This document shows positions 45,601 to 53,817 of a stretch of 64,000 nt of DNA, in pieces. The notes below the pieces were generated by a model. It ran no database searches. It was not told the origin of the DNA and was given only the letters and a program-made list of their open reading frames with translations. Numbering within the stretch: position 1 is the first letter of the stretch; every line of letters begins with the position of its first letter. A program made the translations under genes and the position numbers. Source of the DNA: Methylobacterium bullatum (lineage in GTDB: Bacteria > Pseudomonadota > Alphaproteobacteria > Rhizobiales > Beijerinckiaceae); NCBI GenBank assembly GCA_902712845.1, contig LR743504.1:1772001-1836000 (forward strand), in the 5' to 3' direction.

Positions 45601-45621
45601 GACTATTTCTTCGTCATCTGA
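42601..45621 (+). CDS. Large RTX calcium-binding protein with five composite repeats
   Basis: A 1,006-residue acidic protein dominated by nonapeptide RTX repeats (GGxGxDxLx), which bind Ca2+ and fold outside the cell after type I secretion. There is no Sec signal; the C-terminal 100 residues (GGLGNDVFRFSSSVGG to SDYFFVI) are the usual RTX secretion region. Five non-RTX modules of about 55 residues (consensus RS...LVGDGTTIxNVExIxL..GSGNDRxTT) alternate with RTX blocks, starting near 42910, 43366, 43840, 44416 and 45031. GTG 42601 with GAGGGGGG upstream is preferred over TTG 42580. No secretion genes are adjacent. Lower GC than neighbours. Confidence 0.88.
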   Translation: MGTIYGTNTSDLLAGQDENDRIYGGSLGSDQAAANGDDTLQGGRGDDILTGGGGNDALYDSYSYMYTVTDRDVMRGGDGNDVIYSNFGIDIIDGGAGDDTAYINRSAARYSLFFNMSDPAVKTVLQGDKTSVIGVESINLVGGSGDDRFATSAGNDILTGNGGNDVLNGGGGNDTLYGGTGSDTLRGGTGNDRLVGGVGNDTVEGGDGDDILFDDGESVTADNDRLYGGDGIDTITSTGGTDIIDGGAGGDSLFIRRSLSTANLELAMTKSATRATLVGDGTTIVNVEQIEIRTGSGNDRITTAAGNDSLYGNSGNDVLNGGGGNDLLNGGQGADTLRGAAGDDKLFGEYGNDTLDGGAGNDSLVDDVYDYYYSPPDSFGRDRLLGGEGDDNIVSYGGVDVIDGGSGIDSAVINRSSSMANVTFTLASSGITTTLVGDGTTILNVERISLSTGSGNDRLTGGAGNDTLFGGGGTNVISGGAGDDILGTDGINSIVNGGEGNDKLYGGNSRDTLNGGVGNDAITGYFGDDVLTGGAGNDFLNDGNDEDMLKTGVGEEYYLSDSGYVPPRSIDGDDRLDAGSGTDKIYSGGGADIIDGGAGVDTVILHRFLAQSDLTFVMNGASGITKLGGDGTTVTNAEIFEITGGHGNDRFTTWAGDDVLYGRKGNDILDGGAGNDDLDGGLGNDTLRGGDGNDVLFGGSDPDVLDVDGGGDGPGNDGDDILEGGAGNDVLFGNQGNDLLRGGDGNDRLYGGSGTNVLDGGAGNDSLIGGSSTGSAGKGQLRGGDGNDVITSNEGIDAIDGGSGADTVVLDRSVSTTALTFFMADTTSSVRLGGNGTTVINVEHIQLSGGAGDDRFTTQGGNDVLKGGVGDDILIAGAGKDLLDGGTGADVLTGGLGNDVFRFSSSVGGANIDRVVDFRTAQSDAIHLSADVFQALGLASASGPTRLSADMFVNGSVALDANDYILYDRSRGTLSYDADGVGDQAAVLFATFESKAALTSDYFFVI
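42910..45190 (+). repeat. Five composite in-gene repeats (RTX block plus 55-aa module)
   Basis: Repeat unit starts at about 42910, 43366, 43840, 44416 and 45031 (spacings 456, 474, 576 and 615 bases). Each begins with an Arg-Ser-type segment (NRSAAR, RRSLST, NRSSSM, HRFLAQ, DRSVST), runs through GDGTT/GNGTT or GDKTS to an NVE- or VES-type strand (NAEIF in the fourth) and G..GDDR/GNDR, and ends in RTX nonapeptides. Copies are diverged at DNA level. Confidence 0.75.
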
Positions 45622-45723
45622 GTCGCATTGGACGACGGCACCGGGAGCCCTATCTCTCGGCAGCATTGTCCTTTCGCTTTTCTTGACATCTCCGCTGCGC
45701 CGGACTGGTGTCTCGAAACGTCG

Positions 45724-46044
45724 CTACGTCGCCTTCAACCCCGCATACCACTCGGCATAGGTCGTGTTCGCGATCATGCGGCGGTTCTGGTCGGGGGCGC
45801 CGTCCGTCCACCAGACGGGGCCGCGTTCGCCCAGGCCGTGCTTGGCGGCGTCGACCGCCGCTCGTGCCCGCTTCATGGCGGCGTCATCCTCTCCACGCTT
45901 GGCCTCCTTCACCGCGCGCCGCGCATCCATCAGCGCCTTGACGAGGTGCTCCCGCTTCTCTTCGCTCAGGTTCGGATCGGTGCGCCGCCAGAGTCGTCCC
46001 TTGACGACGATGTAGCGGCCGTCCGGGGTCTCCAGTACTGGCAT
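45724..46044 (-). CDS. Conserved hypothetical protein (106 aa)
   Basis: A 106-residue cytosolic protein: an N-terminal beta segment (MPVLETPDGRYIVVKGRLWRR), a charged helical middle (SEEKREHLVKALMDARRAVKEAKRGEDDAAMKRARAAVDAAKHGLGE) and a C-terminus rich in aromatic residues (GPVWWTDGAPDQNRRMIANTTYAEWYAGL). The pattern looks like a small conserved alphaproteobacterial family of unknown function. It has normal GC-rich codon use, in contrast to the adjacent RTX gene, and lies convergent to it. Confidence 0.72.
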   Translation of the reverse strand: MPVLETPDGRYIVVKGRLWRRTDPNLSEEKREHLVKALMDARRAVKEAKRGEDDAAMKRARAAVDAAKHGLGERGPVWWTDGAPDQNRRMIANTTYAEWYAGLKAT

Positions 46045-46112
46045 CCGGTGTCCGTTCCATCATCGACGCTTGGCCGGCAGGGCAACGCGCGGGCGGGTGC
46101 CTGCGTGCCGCG

Positions 46113-46886
46113 TCAGCGGGGCAGGATCGGCGTGCAGACGAAGCGCCCGGCGCCCGGCAGGGGCACGATGGCGACGTCGACGCCGTAGAGAAGGCGCAGG
46201 GTCACCGGCGTGACGGCTTCCTCCGGTCTGCCGAGCGCCAGGAGCCGGCCCTCGTGCAGGAGCGCCACCCGATCGCAGAGGAAGGCGTGGTCGGGGTCGT
46301 GGGTCGAGAGAACGATGCCCATGCCGCGTTCCTTCAGGCGCCGCACCTGGTCGAGGACGCGGGCCTGATTGCCGAAATCGAGACTGGCGGTGGGTTCGTC
46401 CATGACGAGGAAGCGCGGTTCCCCGGCCAGCGCCCGGGCGATGAGGACGAGCTGGCGCTCGCCCCCGCTGATCTCCGTGTAACGCCGCTCGGACAGATGC
46501 CGGATGCCGAGGGTGGCGAGGGCCTCGAAGGCAATCGCCTCGTCCGCCCTGCCGGGGGCGGCGAAGGCACCGAGCCGGCTCGCCCGGCCCATCAGCACCA
46601 CGTCCTGCACGCGAAAGGGAAAGAAGGCGGCATGGGCCTGGGGCACGTAGGCGACGCTGCGTGCGAACCGCGCCCGCGACCAGGTGGTCACATCCTCGCC
46701 GTCGAGGAGGATCCGGCCGGCTTTCGCGGGGAGCAGGCCGAGGAGGGTCTTGAACAGTGTGGTCTTGCCGCCTCCATTCGGTCCGAGCAGGCCGAGCACC
46801 TCGCCCGCCTTCAAGGTGAAGCCGATGCCCTCGCCGAGGGGCTTGGCGCCGTAGCCGAAGGCGAGGTTCTGGACCTCCAGGCTCAC
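46113..46886 (-). CDS. FecE-type ABC transporter ATP-binding protein
   Basis: A 257-residue ATPase of the iron-siderophore/cobalamin (FecE/BtuD) class. Walker A GPNGGGKTT, Q-loop VPQAHAAFFPF, signature ISGGERQLVLIARAL, Walker B FLVMDEPTASLD and the switch His in STHD are all present. The GTG start overlaps the permease stop by 4 bases (GTGA). It is the last of three genes transcribed leftward. Confidence 0.92.
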   Translation of the reverse strand: MSLEVQNLAFGYGAKPLGEGIGFTLKAGEVLGLLGPNGGGKTTLFKTLLGLLPAKAGRILLDGEDVTTWSRARFARSVAYVPQAHAAFFPFRVQDVVLMGRASRLGAFAAPGRADEAIAFEALATLGIRHLSERRYTEISGGERQLVLIARALAGEPRFLVMDEPTASLDFGNQARVLDQVRRLKERGMGIVLSTHDPDHAFLCDRVALLHEGRLLALGRPEEAVTPVTLRLLYGVDVAIVPLPGAGRFVCTPILPR

Positions 46887-47923
46887 GCCCAGCCCCCCTT
46901 CGCGGTGGCCAGGAGCCAGAGGAAAAACGGTGCGCCGATGAGCGCGGTGAGGATGCCCAGCGGCACCTCGATGGGCGCGACGGTGCGGGCGACGAGATCC
47001 ACCGCCAAAAGATAGCCCGCCCCCATCAGCAGGGAGGCCGGCAGCAGCCGGCGGAAATCCGGCCCGACGATCAGCCGCGCGATATGCGGGATGATGAGGC
47101 CGATCCAGCCGATCACGCCGGTGACCGAGACGGCCGCCGCCGTCACCAGTGTGGCGGCGGCGATGAAGAGCGGGCGCAGCAGGCGCGTCTCGACGCCGAG
47201 CGCTCTGGCCTCCTCCTCGCCGAGACTCATCAGGTTCATCCGCCAGGCGAATACGACGAGGGGCAGCAGGCCGAGCACCATGGCCGGCAGGATCGCGCCG
47301 ACATCGCCGAGAGTGACGGAAGCGAGGCTGCCGAGCAGCCAATAGGTGATGGCAGGCAGCTGGTTGTAGGGGTCTGCCAGCACCTTGAGCAGCGAGATCG
47401 CGGAGCCCAGCACCGCTCCGATGGCGACGCCGGCCAGCACCAAGGTCAGCACCGGATCGTGCCGCCGCACCGCGAGGCCCACCGCGTAGACCGCCCCCAC
47501 GGCGAGCATTCCCCCCGCGAAGGCGAGGAGCTGAATCGCGCCGACGGGGAGCGAGAGAAAGATGCCGAGCACGGCGCCGAGGCTCGCGCCGGCGGAGACG
47601 CCGAGGATGTCGGGCGAGACCAGGGGATTGCGAAACAGGCCCTGGTAAGTGGAGCCCGCCGCGGCCAGGGCCGCGCCGACGACGAGGCTCGCCGCCACCC
47701 GCGGCAGGCGCACCTGCAGCACGACGATCTGCGCGGTCGGATCGACGGAGGAGGTCGCGCCGAGCAGCTTCGCCCAGAGGATGCGCGCCACCTCGGTGAC
47801 GGGCACGGAGTACTTGCCCGTCGCCAGCGACACCAGGACCAGCATCACCAGCGCGAGGAGCGGGAGTCCGCCCGTCACGGCGAGGCGCAAGGCGGGCCGG
47901 GCGACCAGGGAGGAGGCTATCAC
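46883..47923 (-). CDS. FecCD-type ABC transporter permease
   Basis: A 346-residue permease with about 10 hydrophobic segments, FecCD/BtuC family. Key stretches are LPRVAASLVVGAALAAAGSTYQGLFRNPLVSPDILGVSAGASLGAVLG and IGWIGLIIPHIARLIVGPDFRRLLPASLLMGAGYLL, which holds the coupling-helix Gly region. A single permease gene means the complex uses a homodimer. It overlaps both neighbours by 4 bases. Confidence 0.93.
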   Translation of the reverse strand: MIASSLVARPALRLAVTGGLPLLALVMLVLVSLATGKYSVPVTEVARILWAKLLGATSSVDPTAQIVVLQVRLPRVAASLVVGAALAAAGSTYQGLFRNPLVSPDILGVSAGASLGAVLGIFLSLPVGAIQLLAFAGGMLAVGAVYAVGLAVRRHDPVLTLVLAGVAIGAVLGSAISLLKVLADPYNQLPAITYWLLGSLASVTLGDVGAILPAMVLGLLPLVVFAWRMNLMSLGEEEARALGVETRLLRPLFIAAATLVTAAAVSVTGVIGWIGLIIPHIARLIVGPDFRRLLPASLLMGAGYLLAVDLVARTVAPIEVPLGILTALIGAPFFLWLLATAKGGWA

Positions 47924-49017
47924 GGGCGGGCCGCCCCTGCATCCTTCAGCAGGGTTTCCACCTGCGCCGTGTCGAGGTTCACATGGTAGAAGCGCGTGTA
48001 GAAATCGCGCGTGATGCTGTCCATCGGCTCGGGGAAGAGGTCGGGATACAGCAGGGCCGCGAGCCAGCGCAGGCCGATCAGGCGGTTTGTCCCAGGCGGG
48101 GAATCGAACCAGCCGAAGGGCAGGCGCGGCGTCTGGTAGACCCGGCCGGCGCGCACGGCCCGCAGCGTGCTCCAGAGCGGATCGGTGGATAGGGTCCGGT
48201 GGAAAGCGGGGTCGAGGGTGACGATGGCGTCGGGATCCCAGGCCAGGATCTGTTCCGGCGAGATCGTGGTGAGCCCCGTGGCGCCCCCACCCTCGGCGAC
48301 ATTGCGGGCGCCGGCCCTATCGAGGATTTCGGTCGTGATCGAGCCGGAGACTCCCGTCTCCAAGCCGCGCGGGCCGCGCGCATAATAGACGCGTGGCCGA
48401 CGGTCGGCGGGGATCGAGTCGATCCGTCCCTCCACCTCGGCGATCATGGCCTCCGCATGGGCTGCGAGCTCCGCAGCTCGCTCGGGTGCGCCAACGAGCT
48501 CGCCGAGCTTGGCATAGGTCTCGCCCGTTCGGTCGATGCCGCCGTCGAGGAGAATGTAGGGGATGCCCGTCTGGGCCTGTACCCGGTCGGCAAGGGACGC
48601 ATAGGTCGAGGCGGTGCTGCCCACGTCGATGATGAGGTCCGGCTTCAGGGTGAGCACGGCCTCGACATTGGCGGTGTTGCCCTTGCCCGTCAGCCGGCCA
48701 TAGGCGGGCAGGCCGCGCGTCTCCGGCGACAGGAAGGCGGCCTCGTCGGGGGAGGGGGCGCGGACCCAGCCGATCATGGTTTCGGGCGCCAGTGTGTAGA
48801 GCAGGACCGAGGCCGGCGGACCGGCGGCGAGGACGCGTCGCGCGCGCTCCGGCACCTCCACCGTGCGCCCCGCGGCATCGACGAAGGGACGGGCAGCGCC
48901 TGTCTCTACGGTGAAGACGAGGCCCATCAGAGTCATCGCGACCGCCGCGAGCACCTGCGTCGCGCGGGACGAAACCTGTCTGCGGGCGGCAGCCAGCGGG
49001 ATGAAGCGAAAGATCAT
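47920..49017 (-). CDS. ABC transporter substrate-binding protein (FecB/BtuF-like)
   Basis: A 365-residue periplasmic binding protein. A long N-region precedes a hydrophobic signal (about 22-40) with cleavage near ETGAARP. The two-lobed TroA-like fold shows DAAGRTVEVPERARRVLAAGP, KPDLIIDVGSTASTYASLADRVQAQTGIPYILLDG and PEQILAWDPDAIVTLDP. Substrate may be a ferric siderophore, cobalamin, molybdate or another metal chelate; sequence alone does not decide. First gene of the importer operon; no TonB receptor is adjacent. Confidence 0.87.
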   Translation of the reverse strand: MIFRFIPLAAARRQVSSRATQVLAAVAMTLMGLVFTVETGAARPFVDAAGRTVEVPERARRVLAAGPPASVLLYTLAPETMIGWVRAPSPDEAAFLSPETRGLPAYGRLTGKGNTANVEAVLTLKPDLIIDVGSTASTYASLADRVQAQTGIPYILLDGGIDRTGETYAKLGELVGAPERAAELAAHAEAMIAEVEGRIDSIPADRRPRVYYARGPRGLETGVSGSITTEILDRAGARNVAEGGGATGLTTISPEQILAWDPDAIVTLDPAFHRTLSTDPLWSTLRAVRAGRVYQTPRLPFGWFDSPPGTNRLIGLRWLAALLYPDLFPEPMDSITRDFYTRFYHVNLDTAQVETLLKDAGAARP

Positions 49018-49324
49018 GGCCGATATCGTATCATGGTGACGGGCGCCGCGCTCCGCGACGCACGCGCCGGGATCGCCCCGAGACCGGGAGAGACCGAACC
49101 GGCCTCTCGTTTGTCATCCGCGAGGGGCTGCTATACAGCCCCGGTCCATCGATCCGCCCGGCGGAGGTGAAGGCGTCGAGACCTGCCGACGTGATAGTTG
49201 GCCATCCTCCCGGTCCGGCGGGGCCGAGGGTGGCAAGCGCCCGATCCGTCATGGATCTGTCACCGCCGGCGGCGAGAGACGGTTGGTCGGGACGCCCCAT
49301 CGAGGCGGCCGAGGAGAAAGCCTG
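49018..49324. other. Divergent intergenic region between the importer operon and ugd
   Basis: A 307-base region that must hold two divergent promoters. A perfect 7-bp inverted repeat GGGGCTG-CTATA-CAGCCCC lies at 49124-49142 and could be an operator or hairpin. A segment GAGACCTGCC (49178-49187) flanked by CGTC/GACG resembles the 3' end of cobalamin riboswitches, but on the ugd strand and without the rest of the consensus. No gene is seen. Confidence 0.45.
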
Positions 49325-50641
49325 ATGAAGATCGCGATGATCGGCGCGGGGTATGTCGGCCTGGTCTCCGGTGCGTGCTTCGCCGATTTCGGCCACACGG
49401 TCTGTTGCGTCGACAACGATCCTGCCAAGATCGAGGCGCTGGAGCAGGGGCGCATCCCGATCTTCGAGCCCGGCCTCAACACGCTGGTGGCCGACAATGT
49501 CCGCCAGAACCGGCTGACCTTCGCCACCGACCTGACGAGCGCGGTGGCCGCCGCCGATACGGTGTTCATCGCGGTGGGTACGCCGTCCCGGCGAGGCGAC
49601 GGCTTCGCCGATCTCTCCTACGTCTATGCGGCGGCCCGCGACATCGCCGCCGCGCTCACCGGCTATACGGTGGTGGTGACGAAATCGACGGTTCCCGTCG
49701 GCACCGGCGACGAGGTCGAGCGCATCATCCGCGAGGCGCGGCCCGATGCGGATTTCGCCGTGGTGTCAAACCCCGAATTCCTGCGCGAAGGCGCGGCGAT
49801 CGGTGATTTCAAACGGCCGGACCGTATCGTCATCGGGGCCGACGACGCCCGCGCGGCGAGCGTGATGAACGAGGTCTACCGCCCGCTCTACCTCAACCAG
49901 GCGCCGATCCTCGTCACCGGCCGGCGCACGGCCGAGCTGACGAAATACGCCGCCAACGCGTTCCTCGCCACCAAGATCACCTTCATCAACGAGATCGCGG
50001 ACCTGTGCGAGCAGGTCGGCGCCAATGTCCAAGAGGTCGCCCGCGGCATCGGCCTCGACAACCGCATCGGCTCGAAATTCCTGCATGCGGGGCCGGGCTA
50101 TGGCGGCTCGTGCTTCCCCAAGGATACCCTGGCGCTGGTGAAGACCGCGCAGGATTGCGGCACGCCGATACGGCTGGTGGAGGCGGTGGTCGCCGTCAAC
50201 GACCAGCGCAAGCGGGCCATGGCCCGCAAAATCGTCACCGCCTGCGGCGGCTCGGTGCGGGGCAAGACCATCGCGCTGCTGGGCCTCACCTTCAAGCCCA
50301 ACACCGACGACATGCGCGACGCGCCGTCCCTCTCCATCGTCGCCGGCCTGCAGGATGCCGGCGCGCGCATCCGCGCCCATGATCCTGAGGGGATGGAGGG
50401 TGCCCGCGCGCTGATGCCCGACATCGCCTATGCCGACGACCCCTATGCCTGCGCCGAAGGAGCGGACGCCCTCGTCATCGTCACCGAGTGGAACGCCTTC
50501 CGCGCCCTCGACTGGGCGGTCCTCGCCGAGAGCATGGCGGCGAAGGTGGTGGTGGACCTCCGCAACGTCTACCGGGGCGAGGACGTAGCCCGCCACGGCT
50601 TCCATTATGTCGGTATCGGCGTGCCGACACCGGAGGCGTGA
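49325..50641 (+). CDS. ugd: UDP-glucose 6-dehydrogenase
   Basis: Oxidises UDP-glucose to UDP-glucuronate with two NAD+, supplying acidic sugars for exopolysaccharide or lipopolysaccharide. The 438-residue protein has GAGYVGL (7-13), KSTVPVGTGD, NPEFLREG, the lysine-containing KYAANAFLATKITFINE, and the catalytic GGSCFPKD (Cys at about 263). LGLTFKPNTDDMRDAPS begins the C-terminal UDP-binding domain. ATG 49325 follows GAGGAGAAAG. No glycosyltransferase genes are adjacent. Confidence 0.96.
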   Translation: MKIAMIGAGYVGLVSGACFADFGHTVCCVDNDPAKIEALEQGRIPIFEPGLNTLVADNVRQNRLTFATDLTSAVAAADTVFIAVGTPSRRGDGFADLSYVYAAARDIAAALTGYTVVVTKSTVPVGTGDEVERIIREARPDADFAVVSNPEFLREGAAIGDFKRPDRIVIGADDARAASVMNEVYRPLYLNQAPILVTGRRTAELTKYAANAFLATKITFINEIADLCEQVGANVQEVARGIGLDNRIGSKFLHAGPGYGGSCFPKDTLALVKTAQDCGTPIRLVEAVVAVNDQRKRAMARKIVTACGGSVRGKTIALLGLTFKPNTDDMRDAPSLSIVAGLQDAGARIRAHDPEGMEGARALMPDIAYADDPYACAEGADALVIVTEWNAFRALDWAVLAESMAAKVVVDLRNVYRGEDVARHGFHYVGIGVPTPEA

Positions 50642-50654
50642 GCCGCCTGCGGGA

Positions 50655-51656
50655 TCAGAGGATGAAGTCGGTCGCCTGAAGGTCGCCGACGACGGACTTC
50701 AACAGGATCTGGAAATCGGCCCGGCCGTTTCCGTCGACGTCGCCTTCGAGGAAGGTGGAGCTTCCGGACACCCGCATATGCAGGTCTCCGGCTTGGGCGA
50801 GCGCGGCATTGCCGATGAAGGTGAAGCCCTGGTCGCCCTCGGCACCGGTCACCGCCTGGATCGCGGAGAGGTCGATCCGGTCCTGGCCCAACGCGAAATC
50901 CGTGATCATGTCGTAGGTCTTGCCGGTGGGGCTGTCCGAGATGGCCTGGAAGGCGAAGGTGTCGTTGCCGACGCCGCCCGTGAGCGTGTCCTTGCCCGCG
51001 CCGCCGACGAGGATGTCGCCGCCACCGCCACCCTTGAGCTTGTTCGCCGCATCGTTGCCGAGAAGCACGTTGTCGAGCGTGTTGCCAGTGCCGTTGATGG
51101 CGGCGTTCCCCGTCAGGGTCAGATTCTCGATGAACTGCTTGCCGAGGGAGAACGAGATGGAGGCCTCGACTTGGTCGGTGCCCGACATCGGCCGCTCGAA
51201 TACGCGGTCCCCGGCATTGTCGACGATGTAGACGTCGTCGCCACCGCCACCGGTCATCGAATCCGCGCCGGCATAGCCGTCGAGGAGATCCGCGTATTTC
51301 GATCCGGTGAGGGTGTCGTCGCCCGACAGAATCGTCGCCCGAACGCTCCCGGCATCCTGCTCGCGATAGTCGAGGGCCTGCTCGGCCGTGATCGCGAGAC
51401 CCTGGATCTCCAGGAGGGGGCTGGCGCCGTAGAACAGGGTGACGCCGTTGGTCACGCCCGTGACGGGGTAGGGGCCGGCCTCGTAGGAGAACCCGGACCC
51501 AACGACGTCGAAGAAGATGTCCTCGCTCAGCGAGGCGCGAAAACCCGTCTCGACCTGATGGGAATAGCTGACCTGATCGTCATACGAATAGATGTCGATC
51601 GTATGCGCATCCAAGGGCAGCGAGGATTTGATCGTAACCACGGACGCGTTCTCCAT
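50655..51656 (-). CDS. Second RTX-type calcium-binding protein
   Basis: A 333-residue protein without a Sec signal. The N-terminal 110 residues form a unique domain (YSYDDQVSYSHQVETGFRASLSEDIFF). RTX nonapeptides occur at LSGDDTLTGSKYADLLDGYAGADSMTGGGGDDVY and NKLKGGGGGDILVGGAGKDTLTGGVGNDTFAF. The C-terminus (DMITDFALGQDRIDLSAIQAV to DFQILLKS) is the M10-type RTX secretion region. Probably exported by a type I system encoded elsewhere. Its ugd neighbour is convergent. An in-frame GTG one codon upstream (51659) is an alternative start. Confidence 0.88.
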   Translation of the reverse strand: MENASVVTIKSSLPLDAHTIDIYSYDDQVSYSHQVETGFRASLSEDIFFDVVGSGFSYEAGPYPVTGVTNGVTLFYGASPLLEIQGLAITAEQALDYREQDAGSVRATILSGDDTLTGSKYADLLDGYAGADSMTGGGGDDVYIVDNAGDRVFERPMSGTDQVEASISFSLGKQFIENLTLTGNAAINGTGNTLDNVLLGNDAANKLKGGGGGDILVGGAGKDTLTGGVGNDTFAFQAISDSPTGKTYDMITDFALGQDRIDLSAIQAVTGAEGDQGFTFIGNAALAQAGDLHMRVSGSSTFLEGDVDGNGRADFQILLKSVVGDLQATDFIL

Positions 51657-51840
51657 CACCGTGTCCGCCCGCTCCCCGAGAGGAGCGGGCGGTGTCGATG
51701 ATGTGATTGCAACCGAAACCTGAGAAAGGCTTAAGGCCGAGCATCCGTCCTGTGGGCGGAGCGGTCGGTCGCCGCAGCATGACGCTGCAGTTCAGCCCGA
51801 GCGTACGCCGTCTCCGAGCGTTGCCCGGAGGTGGCGTTTC

Positions 51841-53817
51841 TCACGCCGCCGCGTCGATGGCGGTGGAGGCGCGCCGCACCTTGCGGTCCATGCCGTCGAG
51901 GAAGGCGTGGGCGTCCTCCTTGCGCTCGAAGACATGGGGGGCGAGGCCGCGATTGTTGAGCGCTTCTTCCATCTTGAGGCGCAGGAAGGCGCTCGTCGCG
52001 TAGCGCGTGGTGGTGAGGTAATAGTTCGCCGACAGGTATTGGATCATGCTGGCGTAATCGTCGTACAGGTTCTCGTTGATGCGGAACCCGTCATGGTTGA
52101 CCACGGAGTTGACCCGCTGGCCGGCCTTCTTGCAGGCATCGACCAGGACCTTGCGCAGGTCGTCGATGTCGCTCTTGATGCGGGCGTGCCAGCCTTCGAG
52201 GTTGAGGAAGAGAATGTTGCGCTCGGCGTCGTAGCTGACCCGTTCCGGCAGGTTGAGGTTGAGGAGGTCGGAGAGGAGCTCCATCGGCTCGTCCCGGAAC
52301 AGCCGGGCATCCATCTGCGCCGGGTGCTTGATGATCGGCGTGAAGCCCATATGGGGCAGGATATCGCGCTCGATATCGATGCCCGGTGCCACCTCGATGA
52401 GTTCGAGCCCCTCGTCCGTGAGCTGGAAGACGCAACGCTCGGTGACGTAGATCACCGGCTGCGAACGTTTCTGGGCATAGGGGCCGCTGAAGGTGATCTG
52501 CTCCACCTGGGGCAGGAACTTCTGGGAGCGTCCCTCGGTGACGATCTTGAGCTTGCCGTCCTCGATCGTGGTCTCCAGGCCGCCCACGGTGAAGGTGCCG
52601 GCGAAGACCACGCTCCGCGCGTTCTGGCTGATGTTGATGAAGCCGCCGCAGCCGTTGAGCTTGCCGCCGAACGCGCTGGTGTTGACGTTGCCGTGCTGGT
52701 CGCACTCGGCCATGCCGAGGCAGGTCATGTCGAGGCCGCCGCCATCGTAGAAATCGAACATCTGGTTCTGGTCGATGACGCAATCGGCATTCGTCGCCGC
52801 GCCGAAGCTCGACCCGGAGGCGAGCACGCCGCCCACCGCGCCGGCTTCCGTAGTGAGGGTGATGTAGGGCGTCACCTTCTCCTCGTTGGCCACCGCCGAG
52901 ATGCCCTCGGGTGCGCCGACGCCGAGATTGACCACCCCGTTCGGCGGCAATTCGAAGGCCGCGCGGCGCGCGATGATCTTGCGGGCGTCGAGCTTCATTT
53001 TCTTCATGCCGCTCACCGGCACGCGGATCTGGCCGGCGAGCGCCGCGTCGTGCTGCACGCCGTAATTCATGCGGTGCATCTCGGGCTCGGCCAGCACGAC
53101 GCAATCCACCAGGATTCCCGGAACGCGCACGTCCTTGGGCAGCAGGAAGCCGTCATCGACGATGCGCTCCACCTGCGCGATGACGATGCCGCCATTGTTG
53201 CGCGCCGCCATGGCCTGGGCCAGGCAATCGAGGGTGAGCGCCTCCTTCTCGAAGGAGATGTTGCCGGCCGGGTCCGCCGAGGTGCCGCGGATGAAGGCGA
53301 CGTCGATCTTGGTGGCGGTGTAGAACAGCCATTCCTCGCCATCGACCTCAACGAGCTTGACGATCTCGTCCGTCGTCACCTCGTTCACGCGGGCGCCGCC
53401 ATGGCGCGGATCGACATAGGTATGCAGGCCGACCTTGGAGAAGAGGCCGGGCTGGCCGGCGGCGCAGGCGCGGTAGAGCTGCGAGATCACGCCCTGGGGC
53501 AGGTTGTAGCCGACGATCTTGTTGTCCTGGGCGGCCTTGGCCACCTTCGGCATGCGACCGAAATTGGCGGCGATGACGCGCTTCAGCAGACCCTCGTGGT
53601 GAAGCCGGCCGGTGCCGAGGCCTTTGCTGTCGCCGGCGCCGGCGGTCATGATCAGGGTGAGGCCGCGCGGGGCGCCCGTGTCGACGAAGCGCTTCTCCAG
53701 GGCGGCATGAAGCGCCTCCGGGATGCAGCTCTGGACGAACCCCGTGGTGGTGACGACGTCGTCGTGCCGGATGAGGGCGATCGCCTCCTCGGCCGTGATC
53801 ACCTTATTTTTCTTCAT
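51841..53817 (-). CDS. Fused-subunit CoA-transferase family protein with extra C-terminal domain
   Basis: A 658-residue family I CoA-transferase with alpha and beta parts in one chain, like YdiF-type acetate/acetoacetyl-CoA transferases. Alpha part: FVQSCIPEALHAAL and GLGTGRLHHEGLLKRVIAANFG. Beta part: NLGVGAPEGISAVANEE with the catalytic Glu324 in TLTTEAGAVGG. A C-terminal region of roughly 120-150 residues (after about residue 510) beyond the usual fold has helical character and no assigned role. It would exchange CoA between acetoacetate or short-chain acids and acetyl- or succinyl-CoA, fitting PHB use. Confidence 0.9.
   Translation of the reverse strand: MKKNKVITAEEAIALIRHDDVVTTTGFVQSCIPEALHAALEKRFVDTGAPRGLTLIMTAGAGDSKGLGTGRLHHEGLLKRVIAANFGRMPKVAKAAQDNKIVGYNLPQGVISQLYRACAAGQPGLFSKVGLHTYVDPRHGGARVNEVTTDEIVKLVEVDGEEWLFYTATKIDVAFIRGTSADPAGNISFEKEALTLDCLAQAMAARNNGGIVIAQVERIVDDGFLLPKDVRVPGILVDCVVLAEPEMHRMNYGVQHDAALAGQIRVPVSGMKKMKLDARKIIARRAAFELPPNGVVNLGVGAPEGISAVANEEKVTPYITLTTEAGAVGGVLASGSSFGAATNADCVIDQNQMFDFYDGGGLDMTCLGMAECDQHGNVNTSAFGGKLNGCGGFINISQNARSVVFAGTFTVGGLETTIEDGKLKIVTEGRSQKFLPQVEQITFSGPYAQKRSQPVIYVTERCVFQLTDEGLELIEVAPGIDIERDILPHMGFTPIIKHPAQMDARLFRDEPMELLSDLLNLNLPERVSYDAERNILFLNLEGWHARIKSDIDDLRKVLVDACKKAGQRVNSVVNHDGFRINENLYDDYASMIQYLSANYYLTTTRYATSAFLRLKMEEALNNRGLAPHVFERKEDAHAFLDGMDRKVRRASTAIDAAA

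Noticed and set aside
49174..49191. Cobalamin-riboswitch-like GAGACCTGCC with flanking CGTC/GACG upstream of ugd
   Set aside because: It is on the ugd strand rather than that of the importer, and the upstream conserved boxes are missing. A ten-base match may be chance.
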